Assembly: GCA_035236585.1 (NCBI GenBank)
Contig: CP141137.1
Location: 45,344,057-45,408,056, forward strand
Direction: 5' to 3'
From: Warburgia ugandensis
Lineage: Eukaryota > Streptophyta > Magnoliopsida > Canellales > Canellaceae
DNA length: 64,000 bases
In this document: positions 60,866 through 64,000 of the stretch, in pieces
Position numbering within the stretch: the stretch's first letter is position 1
Layout of the letters: the number at the start of each line of letters is the position of its first letter
Made by a program: the position numbers and the translations under genes
The notes under the pieces: generated by a model
Databases searched by the model: none
What the model saw: the letters and a program-made list of their open reading frames with translations, nothing else
Told to the model about the DNA's origin: nothing

Positions 60866-61160
60866 TACTATAGCAAGGGTTTTATAAGATAGTTAAAAAT
60901 GGCTACAAAAGATAGTTAAAAATTTGTCTTATACTATAACGTCTTATAAAATGAAAACAAATATAAGATGGTTCTTAAACCATCTTATATTAAAAATTAT
61001 CCTATAAACTATGGATATTATAGGATGGTTTTTGAAAAACCATCTTATAAGCTCTGTAGTATAAGATGATTTTTCAAAAATCATCTTATATAACCATGGA
61101 TATTATAAGATGGTTTTTGAAAAACCACCTTACAAAGTTGTGTAATATAGGATGGTTTTG
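60866..61160 (-). repeat. CACTA subterminal palindrome array (copy II)
   Basis: At least four ~30-bp units of the form ATAAGATGGTTTTTGAAAAACCATCTTAT. Best units: 60961-60990 (perfect 13-bp arms), 61024-61044 (10-bp arms around one base) and 61060-61090 (perfect 15-bp arms around one base). Confidence 0.8.
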
Positions 61161-61959
61161 CTTATACTTTCTGCACAAAATGTGTGTTCCTTTGTTGGTT
61201 TCTATTTATACATTATTCCTATAATTTTTGAAGTTCAATACTTCATTTTTGGTGGCTACAAATCATTTTATAAAATACATTTATACACATTCAACACTTC
61301 CAACATTCCATATCAAACTTCTCCCATCACACTTCTCAATGAAATAAATAAAACTTACATAGACTTGAATAAATAAAAAAAAGGAATATGTTTGTCTAAG
61401 GAGTGTAGTTGTAAATTATATTTTAGTGATAAAATTGTTTTATGTTCAATAACATCAGTTGTGTACAAATTAAAAGTCAAAATATATTCAGTCCATTCCA
61501 TTCTGATGTCATCTATATCTAATTAGGAATAACTCTTGCTACCCAAATCAAGCTGCAAGATAACAAATATTAAATCAATTGAGACATTAATGTTGGACTC
61601 ATTTAAGAGATATGTAAAACTGTAAGAATAATGATCAGTCAATTAATTGAACCTTTCTCAATTGGGAGATCATAAATTCTTCTGCGAATGAGAGTTCTCA
61701 TATATATATATTAGTAAATAAATTAGTAAAGAATATATAAATACATATATGAGGAGTTGAAGTGATTAAATTTTATCATAAAAATAGACATAAATGCCTG
61801 CGATGGGGCAATTGGTATGCCATAATTTGTTATCGAGGGGGTTGCCCTCAATGATGCGTTGTGCTTCTTCTAATTAACATTACAATGCAAATAGTGTTTA
61901 AAAGTTTAACTTATGATTTAAAGTTAATGTTGAACACGATAATGTGATACCACATACAT

Positions 61960-63700
61960 ACCTCGGAAATCATTGTTTTGATATACTTCTTTGACTAAGC
62001 TACATGATATCCAATCGCATCCCTAATAGTACGAATATCTTCTACTTCTATAGGAAATGGTAAGAGAAGGTATTTGGTTGGAGGGTGGTAGTGATGCACT
62101 CACACCTAGAGTGTGGATGCATCAATATGTCATGCAGTATGACCAAAAAAACCTTGTACAGTGTAGCCATCGTGACATAGTTCTAGCTGTATATAGCTAC
62201 AACATGCACTGACCCACCTTCAAATAAAAAATCACCTATACATAGGAATATATGAAGATTACTAAGACTTGGAACATTGGAAAGGTAAGCATGTCAATAA
62301 ATACCTTCTTGATTGGGACATCTCCTTCAAATTGTTGCTGCTCCATCTCTTCTTCAGATGAAGGACTGCTGCTACCCAAGGGTCCTTATGTAAATCATTC
62401 CTTACCTTTGCGCATAGCTCATTTAACATATTCTATTTCTGTGCTTCCATGTCTTCTATTGGAGGATTTCTTGATTTATGACTAAATTTGGAAGGAACCA
62501 CACCAAGCATTAGGCCCTTCCTCAGCCAAGGTGCTTGTCCTTGTTGCCCGAAGCTATATACGGGATGTCCCCCTTTGCAGCAGTGTTGCTCAGAGTCCTA
62601 TGGTGGCACTTTCTTGGGTCAACTCTTCCTGCACATGTAATTGATAGAACACGATGATTTCCATATATATATATGTGTATATATATTATAATTCAAGAGA
62701 TACAAAAATAGAAATGTAAAACCACTCACAATCTTGAAGCAACCAAGCAACATTTTCATCAGTAAAGGTTTGGAAGTTACACCCCTTTGAATACATCATT
62801 TTTCAAAGAAGGATGTGATCGATGGGCTTTGTGGTCCTAGCCTTCTTTTGCTGTCAAAAGAGACATTACTTTAGAGTTAATGAAATAAAAGTCAAGTATA
62901 TTTAGATAGAACTAAACTGTCTCATATATTTACTTCTTGCTCTTCTAACCATGCATAACCAATCCTGGAGAGGCAGTGTTGCATATGATTTTTTGTACAC
63001 ACCATTTGTCCTTTCATACTCTTTGCCTACACGTCAAAGGAAAATGTAATGAAGCACAATGGACTTTTATAATTAGAGGAATCAAGCTTTTGGCTAGCTT
63101 GTAATTACCTCAAAATTAGAAGACAGGCAAGTATGTACAAATTGATTCCATGCATCTTGGTCAATGATGATGGAATACAACTCAGGGTCTATGGGGAGTG
63201 TACACAAATCATTAACATTTGGAAGTTTGTGCTTTCTTGCAAGATCAGTCTTTCATTTCCTCTATTGTTCACCAGCTCCATGTAGGGCATTCATCTTATA
63301 CTCGTCAGAGATATCAAAGTTCGGCTATAGAGTAAAACAAACATTAGTCTATTTGAAAGAAAACAAGATAAGGCACTTCGTATGTTGTATGTAGCAAGCA
63401 TTTATAAACCTTCACGATCTCTCATATTGCATCTTTTATTGATGGTAGCACATGTCTCCAATCAATAATTGAGATTGTTACCATCCTTCTAACAATGTAG
63501 GAAATGAAACTAGTGCAAGAATATGCACTTCCCCCTATCATCTGCCCTTTACTATTAAAAAGTACCATCTCTCTTATTCCCTTTGACTTTCTCTTGATAA
63601 TATCCTCCATTTTGGTTGGCTCTTTGAACTTTCTCTTAAAAGGAATACTTCTATTAGATTGTTCTTAATGATACTTACCTTCTTTATGTTCCATTTTACC
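61960..63700 (-). pseudogene. CACTA transposase (Transposase_24-like) pseudogene, six exon-like blocks
   Basis: Minus strand. The first block (63404-63690) reads EPTKMEDIIKRKSKG, VLFNSKGQMIGGSA and IIDWRHVLPSIKDAI, the signature of the plant En/Spm family (typically F.. GQPIG ... WRHVP). Next: 63109-63324 (FDISDEYKMNALHGAGEQ, DLARKHKLP), 62934-63026 (AKSMKGQMVC...CLSRIGYAWLEEQE), 62730-62850 (QKKARTTKPIDHILL, FTDENVAWLLQD), about 62290-62630 (GQAPWLRKGLMLGVVPSKF) and about 61965-62060 (EVEDIRTIRDAIGYHVA). Boundaries have GT and AG. Stops interrupt five sites where Trp is expected: 63422-63424, 63262-63264, 63253-63255, 62803-62805 and 61995-61997. The start lies uncertainly near or beyond 63700. 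Confidence 0.75.
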
Positions 63701-64000
63701 TGTACAAGTGAAAAGAACACATTTAGAATATAACAACATATACATTGGTTTAGATAAAACCACCATCTAAGGGAATAGTTGGTGTACATAAATAGGATAT
63801 AATGAAGAAAACAATTACATTTCAGGAAAGTACCACGACAATAACATATCAACTATTGGCAAACTATGCACAATTAAAAACATATATAATTAAGAAAGTA
63901 GTGCACTAATACTATTCACATAGACAGCTACAACAGGCATACTACACGCAAGTATTTGGATGTCTTTTGGAATGAAAATTGAAAATCTAACACATGGGCC

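Larger units (their letters stand above)
60866..64000 (-). mobile_element. CACTA (En/Spm) transposon relic, copy II
   Basis: Minus-strand element, open at the window end. The left terminus reads TACTATAGCAAGGG (60866-60879), one base from a CACTATAG-type end, followed by palindromic subterminal repeats to about 61160, then the transposase pseudogene. 61161-61950 shows no domain. Confidence 0.65.

Overview
The window looks like intergenic and accessory DNA of a flowering plant nuclear genome. It is AT-rich, has long microsatellites, and contains no intact cellular gene. Every recognisable coding stretch is decayed: pieces of plant LTR retrotransposons (Ty3/gypsy and Ty1/copia), a LINE, a hAT and two CACTA DNA transposons, plus one spliced plant gene that is now a pseudogene. 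The lineage cannot be fixed from sequence alone. Scattered GGCCCACCAT-type motifs near 28.5-29.3 kb would fit a magnoliid, but this is only a hint.

Layout. 0-3.1 kb: plus-strand CACTA relic with transposase-tail and ULP1-like fragments and a subterminal repeat array; a 220-bp piece of it recurs at 5.0 kb. 5.4-6.4 kb: possible LTR. 7.0-9.9 kb: minus-strand LINE relic (YVDD reverse transcriptase, zf-RVT, RNase H) broken by a (CT)41 tract. 10.7-13.9 kb: five-exon minus-strand pseudogene of a plant phosphoglycerate-mutase-like (histidine phosphatase superfamily) protein. 14.2-17.8 kb: nothing recognised.

17.8-28.0 kb: a minus-strand hAT transposase relic split by a 7.9-kb Ty3/gypsy insertion (here called family A, copy 1; 18205-26102) with a perfect 5-bp target duplication GATAG. 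That element is itself interrupted by a plus-strand LTR of a second family (family C, copy 1). 30.2-31.7 kb: decayed Ty1/copia pol. 31.7-47.6 kb: family A copy 2 with 3' LTR, polypurine tract, RT, protease, gag and primer-binding site all in minus-strand order; its 5' LTR is split by a complete 4.78-kb family C LTR (41744-46525).

47.6-56.0 kb: plus-strand Athila/Tat-like element (family D) with truncated 5' LTR, tRNA-type PBS TGGCGCCGTTGC, a gag-like relic, a nested C-related LTR (family G) and a complete 1.8-kb 3' LTR. 57.5-58.8 kb: another minus-strand LTR/PPT/gag-like remnant. 58.9-60.8 kb: inverted fragment of the D internal region. 60.9-64.0 kb: minus-strand CACTA transposase pseudogene with palindromic subterminal repeats, running off the window end.

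The parts do not form a pathway; they form a stratigraphy of insertions. The most interesting signals are a hairpin kept at the same place in several LTRs with paired base changes, the ordered nested insertions, the repeated Trp-to-stop changes in the CACTA transposase, and the multi-lesion phosphoglycerate-mutase-like pseudogene. I did not find a new defence or metabolic system. All boundaries were read by eye without alignment software.
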